DNA from: Isoetes taiwanensis
Lineage: Eukaryota > Streptophyta > Lycopodiopsida > Isoetales > Isoetaceae
Assembly (NCBI GenBank): GCA_021234155.1
Contig: JAJEKV010000031.1
Location: 10,496,728-10,560,727, forward strand
Length of the DNA: 64,000 bases
Direction: 5' to 3'
The number at the start of each line of letters is the position of its first letter. Positions within the stretch are counted from its first letter, which is position 1. Both the position numbers and the translations under genes were made by a program. Below, one piece after another: positions 14,128 through 26,074 of this stretch. The notes under the pieces are model-generated. The model was not told the DNA's origin and made no database searches. It was given only the letters and a program-made list of their open reading frames with translations.

Positions 14128-16401
14128 ATGCCAGGGGATTTAAGGGTGTTATCTAAGACCAGAAAATTAATGGCGGACTTGAGCTTTTTAGATAGCATAG
14201 ATCCTCATAGTAAATTGTACTGGCATGCCTGTTTTGTTATTTTGAGAACATGTAGAGCACCAAATGCTCTTTCAAAAGGGAAGGGAGTCCATGCCCACCT
14301 TATCAGGTCTGGACAACCACCACCACTTCTATTAATGAATATACTATTAAACATTTATGCCAAATCTGGTATTGCCCAATATGCTTTTAAGGTATTTGAA
14401 GAAATGCCAGAACGTGACATAATCACCTGGACAACTATGATTGATGGGTATGCACGGAGCGGAGATGGACACTCTGGTATCATGCTCTTTATGCAAATGA
14501 TGCAGCTTGGTTTAGAACCAAACAAGGTGACATATGTGACTGTCCTCAGTGCTTGTGCTACCATAAAATGTCTATGTTGGGGCAAGTACGTCCATAGTCA
14601 TCTGCAGAAATCAGGAATAAACTTGGAATTGAATCTGGGAATGCACTTATTGGCATGTATGTAAAATGTGAAAGCATTGAAGATACATGCCATGCATTTG
14701 ATAGAATGGACGAGCGAGACCAGATCTCATGGACTGTACTGGTTTCAGGATACTCTCAGCTGGGGAACAATGAGGCTGTGACTCTGTTTCAAATTATGCA
14801 ACAGCAGGGTTTGAAGCCAGACATGGTCACATATATAAGCATATTAGGCGCATGTTCAAAAGTAGGAGCTCTTGAATTTGGCAGGTATATCCATGCTTGC
14901 CTGATAAATATTAATCAAAAGTGGCACGTATTTGTTGCAGGCACACTTGTGGACATGTATTCCAAATGTGGCAGTATTATTGATGCCCATAGGGTGTTTC
15001 AGAGAATGACCATACATGATGTTGTTTCTCAGAATGCTCTGATGTTAGGATATGCTCTATGTGGGAATGCCTTTGAATGCATAAATTTTTTTGTCGAAAT
15101 GCAAGAATCTAGCTTGAACATAGATGAGGTAACATATGTGAGTGTTCTTATTGCATGTGCAGATGCCCAAGATATAAACTGGGGAAAGTATATTCACAGT
15201 TTTATAATAAAATCTACACTGCAATCAAGCATTTCTGTAGGCAGCACGTTGATTGCCATGTACGCTAAGTGTGGGAGGACTGAGGATGGCTGTAAAGTGT
15301 TTAAATTGATGCCTAGACAGAATATTGTATCCTGGACAGCAATAATCTCAGCACATGCAGAAAATCAAAAGGAAGATGATGTTTTGGAACTTTATTGTCG
15401 AATGCAAGAGCATGATTTGAAACCAGACAAGGTAACATATATCAGCGTCTTAGGTACATGTGCAAGTGCACAGTTATTAGAATATGGAAAGCAAGTTCAT
15501 GCCTGCCTTATTAAAAGTGGTTATGGTCAAAGTATTGCTGTAGGAAGTACTCTCATTGACATGTATGCAAAATGCGGAAGTATTGACAGTGCTAAGCAAG
15601 TGTTTGATAGAATGCCCATTCAGGTCCTCATCCCATGGACCATGTTGATTTCAGGGGTATGCTGACCAGGGGATGGGCGGTGGCATTAGAGCTGTTTGGG
15701 CAAATGAAAAGCATGGGCTGGAGCCAGGCGAGGTAACCTATGTTAGTGTTCTGCGTGCATGTGCAAGTGAAGGAGCTCTAGATTGGGGCAAGTCTGCTCA
15801 CACCCTCCTTTTAGGAGCTGGAATGGAGTCAAATATCATTATAGGTAATGCTTTAATTGGTATGTATTCCAAATGTGGAAGCATTGACCTGGATTCGGGT
15901 TTTCGATGCAATGCCTATCCGTGATATTATTTCATGGAATGCAATGATCACAGGACATGCACAGCATGGTAACGGTGTTGAGGTCCTCCAACTCTTTGAA
16001 CAAATGCAGCTTTTTAATGTGAAACCAGATGAGTTAACTTTTATTTCAGTTCTTGCGGCATGTAGCCACATGGGACATCTGGATCTTGGTCATCATTATT
16101 TTGCTTCTATGACTCAAATATACAATGTTCAACCAAAGATGGAACATTATGCATGTCTTGTAGACCTTCATAGCCGTGCAGGACACTTACATGATGCAAA
16201 ACATATCATTGATGCTATGCCAGTCCAACCCAGCAGTACAGTCTGGATGGCTTTTCTTGGTGCTTGTAGGATCTACATGGATGGATCTGCAGAAACAGAG
16301 TCTCTCAGGCTATATCAGGGGCATCAAACTTGTGTTCCACTTTCAAACAGTTCGCACAGGCCTTGCCACAATAATGGCTAAGGGTTTTCTTTATGGATTT
16401 T
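14128..16401 (+). pseudogene. PLS-class pentatricopeptide-repeat protein, frameshifted
   Basis: An intronless PPR gene of the type that binds organelle RNA. Successive motifs are easy to read: AFKVFEEMPERDIITWTTMI, LEPNKVTYVTVLSAC, GSTLIDMYAKCGSIDSAKQV, LKPDKVTYISVLGTCAS, VKPDELTFISVLAACSHMG and MEHYACLVDLHSRAGHL, spaced as in P-L-S triplets over about 750 residues. The reading frame breaks near 14640, near 15655-15715 (several small indels, with a stop after LISG), near 15890, and after WMAFLGACR (about 16270). The family's next part, the E/E+ and DYW editing domain, is not present. The first Met of the long opening frame is at 14128, preceded by stops. No splice signal bridges the breaks, so they look like real lesions, although assembly indels cannot be excluded. 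The phrasing of the repeats resembles fern and lycophyte PPR families. Confidence 0.88.
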
Positions 16402-17165
16402 AGCTTAACAGAGAATATGCTCTTTTTCCAAGAAAGGCTATTAGAAGGATGGGGTCAAAACTTATTACGGTTAAACCCAAACAGGGATAGCCAATGACCT
16501 GATGCTCGTTTAAGATTGTGAAATCATTTAAATTGGACATGGGACTGTGAGAATCACATTAAAGATGATTGGACAAGGGTTTCTGAAGAGTTACTGAAGA
16601 CGATTGAACAAAAATTCTGAAGGGTGAAAATCTCAAGATCAAAGAGATTTTACTGTTGGATCGGCTTTCACAACACATTTGATGGGTAGCTCACACTCAC
16701 ATTATGCATCCGTCTGAATGCGGAAAAACATGCCAAAATACAAGAACTTCTGATTTCGACCAGTACATATCTGTAATTGAGTCCTAGAATTCTGCCACTG
16801 GGAAAATTTGAGAAGTGGACTAAAAGTTTGAGATTCTTTCATTGGTGATGTTTTTATCATCCCGTCCAATCAGGAGGAAAAATCTTACTTAGATAAAGAG
16901 CATGCTACCAAATGACAAAGGAGAACAATTGATGACATACAGAAAGACGTTTATGAAATGTCAAAAAGAACATTGAATGCAATTTATAGAGACCCTTTGC
17001 ATTGGGAATAGTATAACTGACAAGTATAAGTTCAACTTGTTTCCAAAATTGGCTGGTATGGAAGGCCCCAAATGGGAACACCATAGATTACAACCGTGTG
17101 CACCAATGTATGAAAAAGCATTTTCTTGAGACTCCATTTGTGCAAGGATGCCCTGTGACAACAAA
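16402..17165. other. No recognisable gene
   Basis: Sequence between the PPR pseudogene and the LINE remnant. I see no coding similarity. The right end (about 16970-17165) may still belong to the LINE remnant, since a minus-strand frame continues there, but nothing in it is diagnostic. Confidence 0.4.
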
Positions 17166-17615
17166 TTAATATAGCATATAGGCAGCCTTACCTCCCGCTA
17201 TTCGCTTTTTGACACACTCCTTCCATTTGTAATTGGAGATGATATTTAAACCCAAATACCTGTAACAATCCACAATCTCTAGTTTGACTCCATCGTTATA
17301 AAATCTGGCATGTTCTAGATTCATCAATCGAGTGAGGATCTGAATAAAATCCTTACCTGCCCAATTAAGCAACTCAATTTAAAGACCATCAAGGTCAAAA
17401 GCTTTTCCATTTGCCATCCTTCTTAGCTGACTCATAACCTCCTTTTCTGCGAAAACATCCACATCTACTTTGGACATATTCATGCCTTCCTCTCCAGGCC
17501 TAAAATATATGTCCTGGACAAATGCTGAAAGCTCATCTGGATCTAAATTGGCTGCTGGTTTTTGTGTCAGGAGCCCGTTTCCAGAACAGCTGTGGTTTAT
17601 TTCTGAAGGGATCAT
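17166..17615 (-). pseudogene. LINE (non-LTR retrotransposon) reverse-transcriptase remnant
   Basis: Two pieces of a LINE polyprotein on the minus strand. The right piece (17379-17615) ends VMSQLRRMANGKAFDLDGL, matching the family's pre-RT word L-x-x-x-K-A-x-G-x-D-G-L. It is followed by a TAA and then IELLNWAG. The left piece (17166-17372) reads HARFYNDGVKLEIVDCYRYL followed by GLNIISNYKWKECVKKR. That is the region after the catalytic core, where F-x-Y-L-G is conserved in LINEs. The core with the YADD motif is missing between the pieces, an internal deletion of several hundred bases. The endonuclease domain is absent. Confidence 0.75.
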
Positions 17616-19705
17616 TCAATTCATGTTGTTGGTACGACGTTAAACTACTAAATTAAATTAAATACATGCACTTTTTTTACCCTTTTTTTAGGTCTACCAT
17701 CTTGGCTTTACTTTACATCCCTTTGGAATTTGGGCCCTTGTCTGTGTACACTCTATATTCCATCAAGCATTGCACGCCTTGCCTTTAGTTCTTTTCCTAG
17801 TAATACCAAACATCTCTTGAACTGCATCTAGGAGCATTTGCTTCAACCTAGTAGCAGCTTTAGACAAATTGGTGAAGGACCACGAACCAAGTTTTTGGGA
17901 TAATTTCTCTATGCTCACTGTGTTTGTCACAGTTAAGTCGAAGCTTAGGAAAAAAGAGAACCTGTGAGTTCTTTTTCTTAAGAACTACATTTAGACTTGG
18001 ACAAGCATCGCATAATCAGATTCTGGGACATCAATATTTCTCTAGTACCCTTTTAGAAGTAGTGAGCATCTGCCCCTGCTTTGGAATGATGTTGCTCTTT
18101 TAAATGATCTATGGTGTAAAACTAAGTCAAAATCGCAGCCAAATATCTGATTTTTTTACTATCTATTAATTGCTTCAATATTTCTCTAGCATCTTTCTCG
18201 AGGTATAAAAATTGTAAATGAGAAGACTTAAAGAGTAAATCGTTATAATCATTTTTTTGTACAAAAAGTTTTAAGGTTATCGCCTTGTTTAAATCAAATA
18301 AAACTAAAAGGATGGTGCATTCTAAAACAATGCAACATTCTTACATTTGGGATTTTGTGGGGAGAAAAAAGAGGTTTTTTCTTTTCTTTTTTTGAGGGGG
18401 GGAGGGTGTTGTCCTCATCTTTATCTTCATCACTCTAAGATTCCTCCTCCTCCTCCTCCTCCTCCTCAAAGTCAATTCCCTCGTATGCTTCTAGAAGACC
18501 TTGCATTTATACATGTAAAAATAAATAAAACATTTATTTGAATAAGTGCATGTGTCAAAACCATCTCCAAATCCATATAAGTTTGCAACCTTAAGCCTAT
18601 AATTCCTGCATCCCAATTGTGATCTGCTCTCCATCTGCCATGCATTTGTACTATGTTTTTTCAAATTTCTTAGTGCTTAATCATCTGGTATATATAAGGC
18701 ATGTGTTACAAGCAAATGTGAATTATCGTTCATCCAAACATCCAGTATAGGACCTTGCAACGAATGCAAAAGGATCTATTGCATTTGATGATGAAGCCAG
18801 GCTGAAGCTTTCTGCTTAGGTCTCCTACGATCACCATGCAAGGGAGTGCCTCCAAAGAAGAAGAGGTTTGGGTAGTATATGAGAACATGGCTCTGAGGAC
18901 AAAGTTGCTTGCTAGCGCTCATTGAAGAACATCAATGAGTTCGTGATCATGGATATAGAGGTGCATGACTACACCTTCACACAAAAGAAGGCATTTGAAT
19001 GTGGAATGGTGAAAAATAACTCTGGGGCTCAAGGGCGTAGATCTAAAAAATTCTATGTAAGTGCCATAATTTGATCTTTTGCTTTTTGCGCAATCTAGTT
19101 TCATGCTTGATTATATTGTTAGAAATGTTAAAGATCTAGTCTTGTTTATTTGTGGACTCAGTTTCTCTCTTACAATTTGCTACACTTGCTTATGGATTGG
19201 GTCTAATTTGATCATGTTGCCATATTAACTATGTTCTTAGGTATTGTAAGTTATGAAGATATTTGCAAAACGAAGATGTTCTTCTATTAATTTTGAAGCA
19301 CATTTTGTATAACTCACTAAAATAGAAATGAATTACAATGACAAACCAATTTGCAGTTGCATCAGTACAAAAACATTTCAACGTGCAATTCCATCAGCAG
19401 AGGACAAAATTCAATAACATGCATTACGTTTTTATCACAAAAAATGGACTTTCCTCAATAATAATAGCAAAAAAACGAAGTCATTTCTTCTTGAAAATCA
19501 TATTGGATTGCATCTTAGAAGTTCTTAATGGCATAATCCTTTGTCCTTTCACATGGAGCTGTGTGAGCTTAGACTTGGAAAGAAAGATAGACATGTGAAT
19601 TGTAGACCACTCACCAAATTGCTTCGTTTGCTATAAACCAGTGCTTTTGAGGTAAGTTTACTTCACTGTGCGACAAGCTATTGATGTTCTATCATAATCA
19701 CCCTT
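17616..19705. other. AT-rich DNA with a TCC microsatellite
   Basis: No gene recognised. A trinucleotide run (about nine TCC units) lies at 18440-18468 beside a purine-rich stretch at 18395-18410. Confidence 0.5.
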
Positions 19706-19710
19706 GCTAT
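19706..19710. repeat. Target-site duplication GCTAT, left copy
   Basis: GCTAT directly before the left LTR matches GCTAT at 27354-27358 directly after the right LTR. Five bases is the usual length for LTR retrotransposons. Confidence 0.85.
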
Positions 19711-20087
19711 TCTTACGAACATAGGTTAGGCCCTAAGTCATATTTTACATATATATGTTGGTCCCTCGGTCATGTAGGACCATTAAACCTAAGGATTAGA
19801 GGTTTAAGGGACAATGGCATAAGGAGGTGCCAAGAGTCCACATGCATGCATGCATATATGCATGGCGGCATGCCGCAAGATTGGGTACCCTATATAAGAG
19901 ATCATTGATCACAAGGGAGGAATGCCATGGAGAATCATTCTGGGAACAATTAGGGAATTGCACGATGTTGCGGTATTGATTCGGGGGATCAACACAAGTC
20001 TAGCGTGGGGAGTCCAAGGGACTCGAGGAGTGGGGAACCCAGGGGTTCATGGTAGCCAAACTTGGCCTCTTCCATGGGGTTGTAACA
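19711..20087 (+). repeat. 5' LTR of the 7.6-kb element
   Basis: Runs from TCTTACGAACATAGG (mutated from TGTTACGAGC) to GGGTTGTAACA. Contains a TATA-like box TATATAAGAG at 19891-19900 and a GCATGC-rich stretch. Directly repeated at 26969-27353. Confidence 0.92.
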
Positions 20088-20088
20088 T

Positions 20089-20101
20089 TGGTATCAGAGC
20101 C
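20089..20101 (+). other. Primer-binding site, initiator tRNA-Met
   Basis: TGGTATCAGAGCC starts two bases after the LTR end. It is the standard plant retrotransposon site complementary to the 3' end of initiator tRNA-Met. Confidence 0.93.
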
Positions 20102-20117
20102 TAAGTTTGATGCTGGG

Positions 20118-20243
20118 TTGTATAGGGGAATGGAGGTTGGGGCCTCCATTCCAGGTTTTCAGGTGGGGTCCTGCAACCAGCGTTAGCCGGGAGCGGGTCA
20201 CCTGGAAATCGGAATGGAGGCTTCAATCTCCATTCCCCTACAA
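20118..20243 (+). mobile_element. MITE-like hairpin element, copy 2
   Basis: The ends form an inverted repeat: TTGTATAGGGGAATGGAGGT on the left and, reverse-complemented from the right, TTGTAGGGGAATGGAGATTG. The arms continue through GCCTCCATTCC. The asymmetric centre (20165-20200) reads GGGGTCCTGCAACCAGCGTT followed by AGCCGGGAGCGGGTCA and matches copy 1 at 9046-9081. It sits only 16 bases after the primer-binding site of the LTR element, so it either inserted there or is a normal part of that family's leader. Confidence 0.72.
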
Positions 20244-23200
20244 TATAGAAGTTGGGGAGGATTTTTTTTCATTTTCAAAGATGGTGCGCTTCTGATTTCG
20301 GCCTAGAGCTTCAGCAACAGCTCCAAAGCCGACAAAGCTTCAGATTTTAAATTTAACAGTTCTTAGGCTAAGCTCATCAGCACTGCGTAGATCCTGAGCT
20401 TCAGATGCAAAGCTAAAGTTGCAAAGAGATGCTATTTCTTCCGGCCAGAGGTTTCTCATTTCATTTGAAGCCTGTGGATGAATTTTGTCGGACTGAAAAC
20501 GTTAAACAAGAAGAGCTTTTTGTTAAGCGGAATGGTTATACGATTTCCATTCCGCATTGTAGGCGAGGGACACGTGGTGGAACCAGAATATGCGCCATGA
20601 AAAAAATTCGACCCAACTTCTATATTCGAGGCTATGAAGAGCAGAACGAAGAGAGTGCTTGAGAGCAATTTCTGGAGCTTCCACGAAGGGCAACGGTTTG
20701 GCTTGAGAATTGTTCTTCAAGCTCCTGGGGACCTGAAAAGACAATTCGAAATTGCTGCAGCAGTTTCTGAGCAAGCAGGGCTTGCTAAAACAGGTTTGGG
20801 GCCTGGAAAAATGGAGTTTGCAAAACAGCTCGGGTTGAGCTGAAAATTTACGAGCAGGAGTGTTTGGGGCCCCCGGAGTGATTGATTCTGGCTGGCTCGG
20901 AATCACGATTTCGTGATTTCAATTTTTTATTTTGTGATTTTTTTTTTTTTAAAAGGTAACCAGGACTCATTATCATCCCATTAAGGAAATCAGGGATTTT
21001 GTACCCCGTTATCAATCACTAAAATTTAAAGGGGGTTTTAATGGTTTATTACGTAGCTTAGTTAATATTTATTATTAATGAGTTTAGCTAATGTTAGTAC
21101 TATTTGAACTAATAATTAACAAGGGCCAAGGGCACTTGGCAGTATCAGGTACTGCATTCTTGCAAACTGGGTTTGCTAAAAGGAAAAAAGGTTGTAAATT
21201 CTAGCACTCCAGGAGTGAGATGGTTTCGTCATGAGGAGTCGGTAGCTCAGTAGTGGAACGTAGACGAACCACATGGAAAAGGGCAAGACCCTAAAAATAT
21301 TAATATTCTGGTGAATATTACTATACCCTTTTGGATATGATAGGGTTCGGCTAGGGCAACTGAGTGATGCAGTCGAGCTTGTGAAGCTCGAGGTAACCGG
21401 TTGGTATATTTAATTAATCCAGACGGGATTACTGCAATTTCAAAAGCTGGGCTTTCGTTAAAAATTTAGGAGTCCTGAACAATTTTGGACGTGGGAAATC
21501 TGAAATTTCGTAGTGAGTAAAAAGTCTGTTGTTCGAACATTTTTGCCTGGGGTAACTGCATGATCTGGGATCATTGGTTCACTCTACTGGGTAGGGTGGC
21601 ATGAGGTTGCATGTTAGCCTTTAACCAGTCCTTGTAAGGAATTGGTGACGACTATATTATTATTGACTCAAGAGGTCCTGGTGCACAACCTAGGGTTTGT
21701 GCTAGAAGTGCACAATATTTGGAAAATGTTGAGACAGACCACTAGATTTTAGGACTTTGGTTCCTTAAAGGATTTGGGGTTAAGTGGACATCTTGGAAGC
21801 AGAGCTTTCATTAGGGCTCGGGGAGTCCCGACTAGTTCCTTGTGACATGATAATCCTTGGGGAATAGCAACACTTGTGGTAAGTGTTGGGAATAAGACCC
21901 TTGAATTCAAGAAAGAAATTTTGAAAGGATTTAAAGGTTTTATACCTTGTATTTTCTTATGAATACTAAGTAGAATCTTGGTTGGATAAAGGAAAATTGG
22001 CGAAAAGGCTAACTAGCTTGAGGTATTCCTTTGAAAATTCCGAAGGATAAGGTTGATTGACATATACAATCTGGGATTGTTGGGTCAAAAAAAAAAACCT
22101 TCATAGATGCACCTCTACTTATTGAATCTATAGTTTAAAAGCACTATAGGCAGAGATGCTAGCTAACGCATCTAGAGAATACAAGTTGCAGTATTGATAA
22201 GGTTGAGAATTTATCATGAAGAAACTATAAGGTAGTAATTGTAAAGCAACTTGTTAGTTATTTTAAGGGGTTCTTCTGGGAAGAGCACTTAAAATATTGC
22301 ATGCGCTTTAAAGCTTAGAAGTTTAATGATCTGTATCAAGCCGATAAGAGTTGTTTTAAGTGAGGCTTAATGTGATGCAACTCGGGCTAATGAAGAAGCA
22401 TATGGCTTCAAGTAGGATCATATGGATGCATGCAATAGATTATTGTAGCATTTGTTAAAATTGATTTTAGAGGTTGCCTCTGGAAGGATGCCAAGGATGA
22501 ATCAAGCTACACTATGATTAGAACATAAGATTGAGTGGACTGACTGGTTCCATATGAAGCTTTTGTTATATTTTGGAAGGAACTAACTCTATATACAACT
22601 AGGAGTTGTGAATACATCTTATTACCCAGTATGTTCAATTGGGGCTTGGGGTAATGGGAAGCTTTTGACGAGGTCAAGAAGCTGTAGTATTGGCGGATCA
22701 ATTTAAGTTGCAATTGACTTAGGTAAGCCATGTGATGCAACCATAGAGGTGGTGCTATTGAGCAAAGTCAAGAATGACTTGGAATAGTTCTAAGCCAAAG
22801 CATGAAAGCAAGGCTAGGCACAACAAGAACCTCTAATGAGAGTTCTGATATGGAGAACATGGTGGTATCACTTGGATAGTGGTGGAAACCAAGGTCCATG
22901 TAATTCCATAAGTTGTTGGGAGTTTACAAGTCCAATTAGTCGTGTTAGACTGAGTTCCTTGGCTTTTTGCATGAACTCTGTATTAACATCAAACACATAT
23001 ATAGAAGAATACCATATTGATTGATGTATGGATAGAGCATAATGGTGCTTCACTTGTGATGCAATGATCTTTAGGAGATCAGTGACGCCTATTGAAAAGA
23101 TCATTTATAGTTAAGGATGACAAAGTCTAGTGACTTACGTCAAGTGAGATAGTAGTTCCTTGATGAGAAATCTACTAGAAGCGTGATCTTTAAGAGTCAA

Positions 23201-24319
23201 TATGGTATGAGCATCAAAGTACCCCACAAGTTGAGCATGTAAGAGACCTAGAAGTGATATAGGCCAATGTGTTGGTTGGGGTTGCAAATCAAATTTTGAA
23301 TTTGATGATGCATTACTTGGGGTGTTAGGCCATGGAAGCTAGTATATAGTCAAATAGTAAGATTGTTAGAACCTTTGACTCTATGAAAGAGTTTGAGCAT
23401 AGACTTAAGGCTGTATTGCTCGATCTTGCAAGGCAAGGCACTTGGGTTCTAGTGAGGTTTGACTAGGAGCACCACCATATGGTAGTTAAGGGAGTAGTGG
23501 CCAAAACTCCTATTAATATATCATCCAAGCTGTAAATTGGATGCATATAAATTTAAGAATTCACTTCCAAAAGCAAAGGATTGCTTGATTTTTTGAAAAG
23601 GGGAGGAAAAGGCTTTCCTAGCCTCTAGAAAGAATAAGCAAGATGGAATGCAATGGCATTATCAAACTTACCACATGGTAGCCTCTTAAAAGAATAAGCA
23701 AGATGGAATGCGATGGCATTATCAAACTTACCACATGGTGGTCTAGAATATATTTGATGAAGGAAAATTGCTTATTCTACCCTAAGAAAAGGGGGTCATG
23801 AATTGGAATGTGAATGTGGAACCAAGAAAGGGTTCACCTAATAAAGATATGAAGGTTGTCAGGTTTAGGAAGAAAGTTTTCCTAGAGGAATGTCGTTATG
23901 CTGGCAGGGCCAGACATGCCGTGGAGACCTAAAAGGGCATAGTCTGAACTACCACTACTTGTTATCAAAGTAGCATACATGAATATAAGGATTCTTGAGA
24001 TGCTTGAAGCAAGAGAATCAACTCTGGAAGTTATGATAGAGAATCCAATTGGAATTCATGATTAGCCATAATTGGTGTATTGGCTATTTGTGGAGCAAGG
24101 TCTCTAGAAATGCAAGGATTAACCTGGGGTTAATGTTGCAAAAGATCTCTGGCGAATGATCAGAGTGTAAGTGGTACGATTTTAGAAGCCTGATTCTAAT
24201 TAGATCCCTGGGGGAAGTCTATGGTTATTATCTCCTGGGGCAATGGTGGCGCCCTACCTCTCAAGAGCTGCAGGTGACGGCCTGGCTCTTGTTTTGGGGG
24301 GTTAAGCCGGGGAAGAATC
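20244..24319. other. Internal region of the 7.6-kb element, non-coding
   Basis: Stop codons occur often in every frame, and no gag or pol motif was seen. Short open frames at 20429-20662 and 20634-20843 are not conserved-looking. A phrase (AGTATCAGGTACT, then CAAACTGGG) occurs at 21142 and again at 26101, so parts of the internal region are related to each other. Confidence 0.55.
23621..23740. repeat. Tandem duplication, 60-bp period
   Basis: Two adjacent 60-bp units (23621-23680 and 23681-23740), each with AGAATAAGCAAGATGGAATG, then GATGGCATT-like and ACTTACCACATGGT words. They differ at only a few bases. Confidence 0.92.
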
Positions 24320-24938
24320 TTGTTACGCCACGATTCTCTAGCCGCCCGTGGAACCTCTAGACCTCGGAAAGGGGAGATAGAACCCTTCCTGCCTTGAGGG
24401 ACCGGGGAGATGCAACCCAGAGTCGTCTCAATAGGTGATACCATGAGATTGCATATCCGAAAGGCTAGAGTCATACCAGAGCCCGATCTAGCCCATCTGC
24501 AAAGTATGCATAGGAGGGGCGGATGGAGTGGTCAACCCTAGCCATTGTCTCGAGCCAGCCCCACCATTGTTATGACTCGGTCTGCTCTATCTTGTGGCCT
24601 AGCTGTCAGTCTACCTCCCCCTGAGTCGGAGCCTTGGGTAGGAGCTCTCATGTTTTATGGCATATGTTTATCTTCATTGTATCTATAGATGTATGGATGG
24701 GCTACCCTTCGTGGTAGCTCGATGTATTGTTATTGCTAGTTCTAACGTTGTTTATGCTTCCGCTGTTATAGGAGCCCATAGGGGAAGGGTGCCCAAGACA
24801 CCTTCGTGTCCCCTTTCCACACTAGGGATACCCTAGAGTGCGGAATAGACGGAGGGCCCATGCAGTCGAAGGATTGGATGGGGGATTTCCTACGGAGTGT
24901 ACGGCTGGACGCCGTATATTTTGTAGGGAGCGTCAAAA
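24320..24938 (+). repeat. Possible LTR of a nested element
   Basis: GC-richer than its surroundings. It begins with a TGTTACGCC-type word and ends GGAGCGTCAAAA directly before a second primer-like site. No second copy was found in the window, so this is either a solo or truncated LTR or a chance resemblance. The left edge is only a guess: another TGTTATGAC-type start lies near 24573. Confidence 0.35.
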
Positions 24939-24951
24939 TGGTATCAGATCC
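24939..24951 (+). other. Second, degenerate tRNA-Met primer site
   Basis: TGGTATCAGATCC differs by one base from the site at 20089. It lies 5 kb inside the LTR element and about 540 bases upstream of the gag-like frame at 25493, the normal spacing for a leader. Confidence 0.6.
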
Positions 24952-25492
24952 ATGTTCTTGGTTGACCAAGAAGTATCCCTAGCTAAGTAATCTAACCGAC
25001 CTAATAGGGTGTGGGATGAAAATTCCACCATTGAACCTCAAAAATGGGAGGAAAATTTTTTCTCCTAGGTAGTGGGGTCATAAAGTTAGGGTAAGTTGTT
25101 AGATGTAGGAAAAAGAATGAGTCAAATTAACATTCTAGTAAAATTGGAGTGAAAATTATGCATGAGCATCAAATTTCACCTAAAATGGGTCGAAGAATCA
25201 TCCCAATCCGAGACATGGGTGAAAAATGGCGCAAATCCATAATTAAGACTTCAAACCATTAAGAAAATTCGAATTTTAAAGTATAATACAATACTAATCA
25301 TATATTAATAAGTATGTATATTGGTGTATTTAATAAGGGGGCAAAGTAAGGGGGCTATTAATGGTAGGAGAATATTTCTTAGAGCATCTTTCCTTTTTAA
25401 ATACCATTTTACCACCCATTTCTCCCTATCTCACCCTAAACCTCTCTTTCTTGATCTTCAACTTAACTTAATCCATTTTCTTAACGTAAGAC

Positions 25493-26074
25493 ATGGCATG
25501 CACCAAATGTACAGCTAGAAAGTTCAGCCCCAGACGCACCCCTTCCATGGCAGAGGCAGCAGCAGGGGGGGGGAAGAAGATCCCAGATCACCTCAGACCC
25601 GGAGGGCAGCAGGAAGAGCGTGAAGAATTGTCTAGTTCGACAGATGACACCTTCCACGCCTCCCAGGAGCGGGAATAGGGCAGCTCTTCGGTGGAGACCC
25701 AAAGGACGGATGAAACCATCAATCTTAGCTGGCCGTCGGAGGAACAGCAGCAGGGCGGCAACAAGAGCAGCAGGAGCAACAGTAGCACCAATACCAGCAG
25801 GAGGAGGAGCAGCCAAGGAAGGAAGTTGGCACCTCCAGAAAGAAGAAAGGCAAGGAGAAAGTAGCAGAGTGGCCGGAGGAGCGGGCACAATGGAAGAAGA
25901 GGGAGAGGGAGAAGGAGGCACAGAGGAGAGAAAAGAGATCAAAGAGGGACCACGATCGGCCAAGGGGCACCGTCCACATAGCACGTCGGGAGGCAACCGA
26001 CGACACTGTATTGCTTATAAGAAGCAGGGTCTTCTATAGTATGATATTCACATGGGATCAAGAATATTGAATTC
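25493..26074 (+). pseudogene. Gag-like reading frame with a histone H3-like N-terminus
   Basis: One frame stays open from 25493 to about 26074 apart from two TAG codons (25676 and near 25863), both possibly former CAG. It starts MACTKCTARKFSPRRTPSM, which matches the histone H3 tail at Ala1, Thr3, Lys4, Thr6, Ala7, Arg8 and Lys9. The two Cys codons (TGC, TGT) and the Phe codon (TTC) are each one C-to-T step from Arg, Arg and Ser, so the original may have been closer still. Beyond the tail the protein is rich in Gln, Glu, Ser and Arg (QQEEREELSSSTDD, RRKARRK, RGRERRRHRGEKRSK), with no histone fold. Position after a primer-like site and a leader suggests a gag or gag-fusion start. The rest of gag-pol is not seen downstream. 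The function as gag is inference. Confidence 0.5.

Noticed and set aside
20088-20101. tRNA-like sequence
   Set aside because: It matches only the 3' end of initiator tRNA-Met and lies at an LTR boundary, so it is a primer-binding site and not a tRNA gene.
25481-26006. Overlapping long open frames on both strands
   Set aside because: The minus-strand frames are mirror images of an Arg/Glu/Gln-rich GC-biased segment. They are Leu/Ser/Cys-rich low-complexity shadows of the plus-strand frame.
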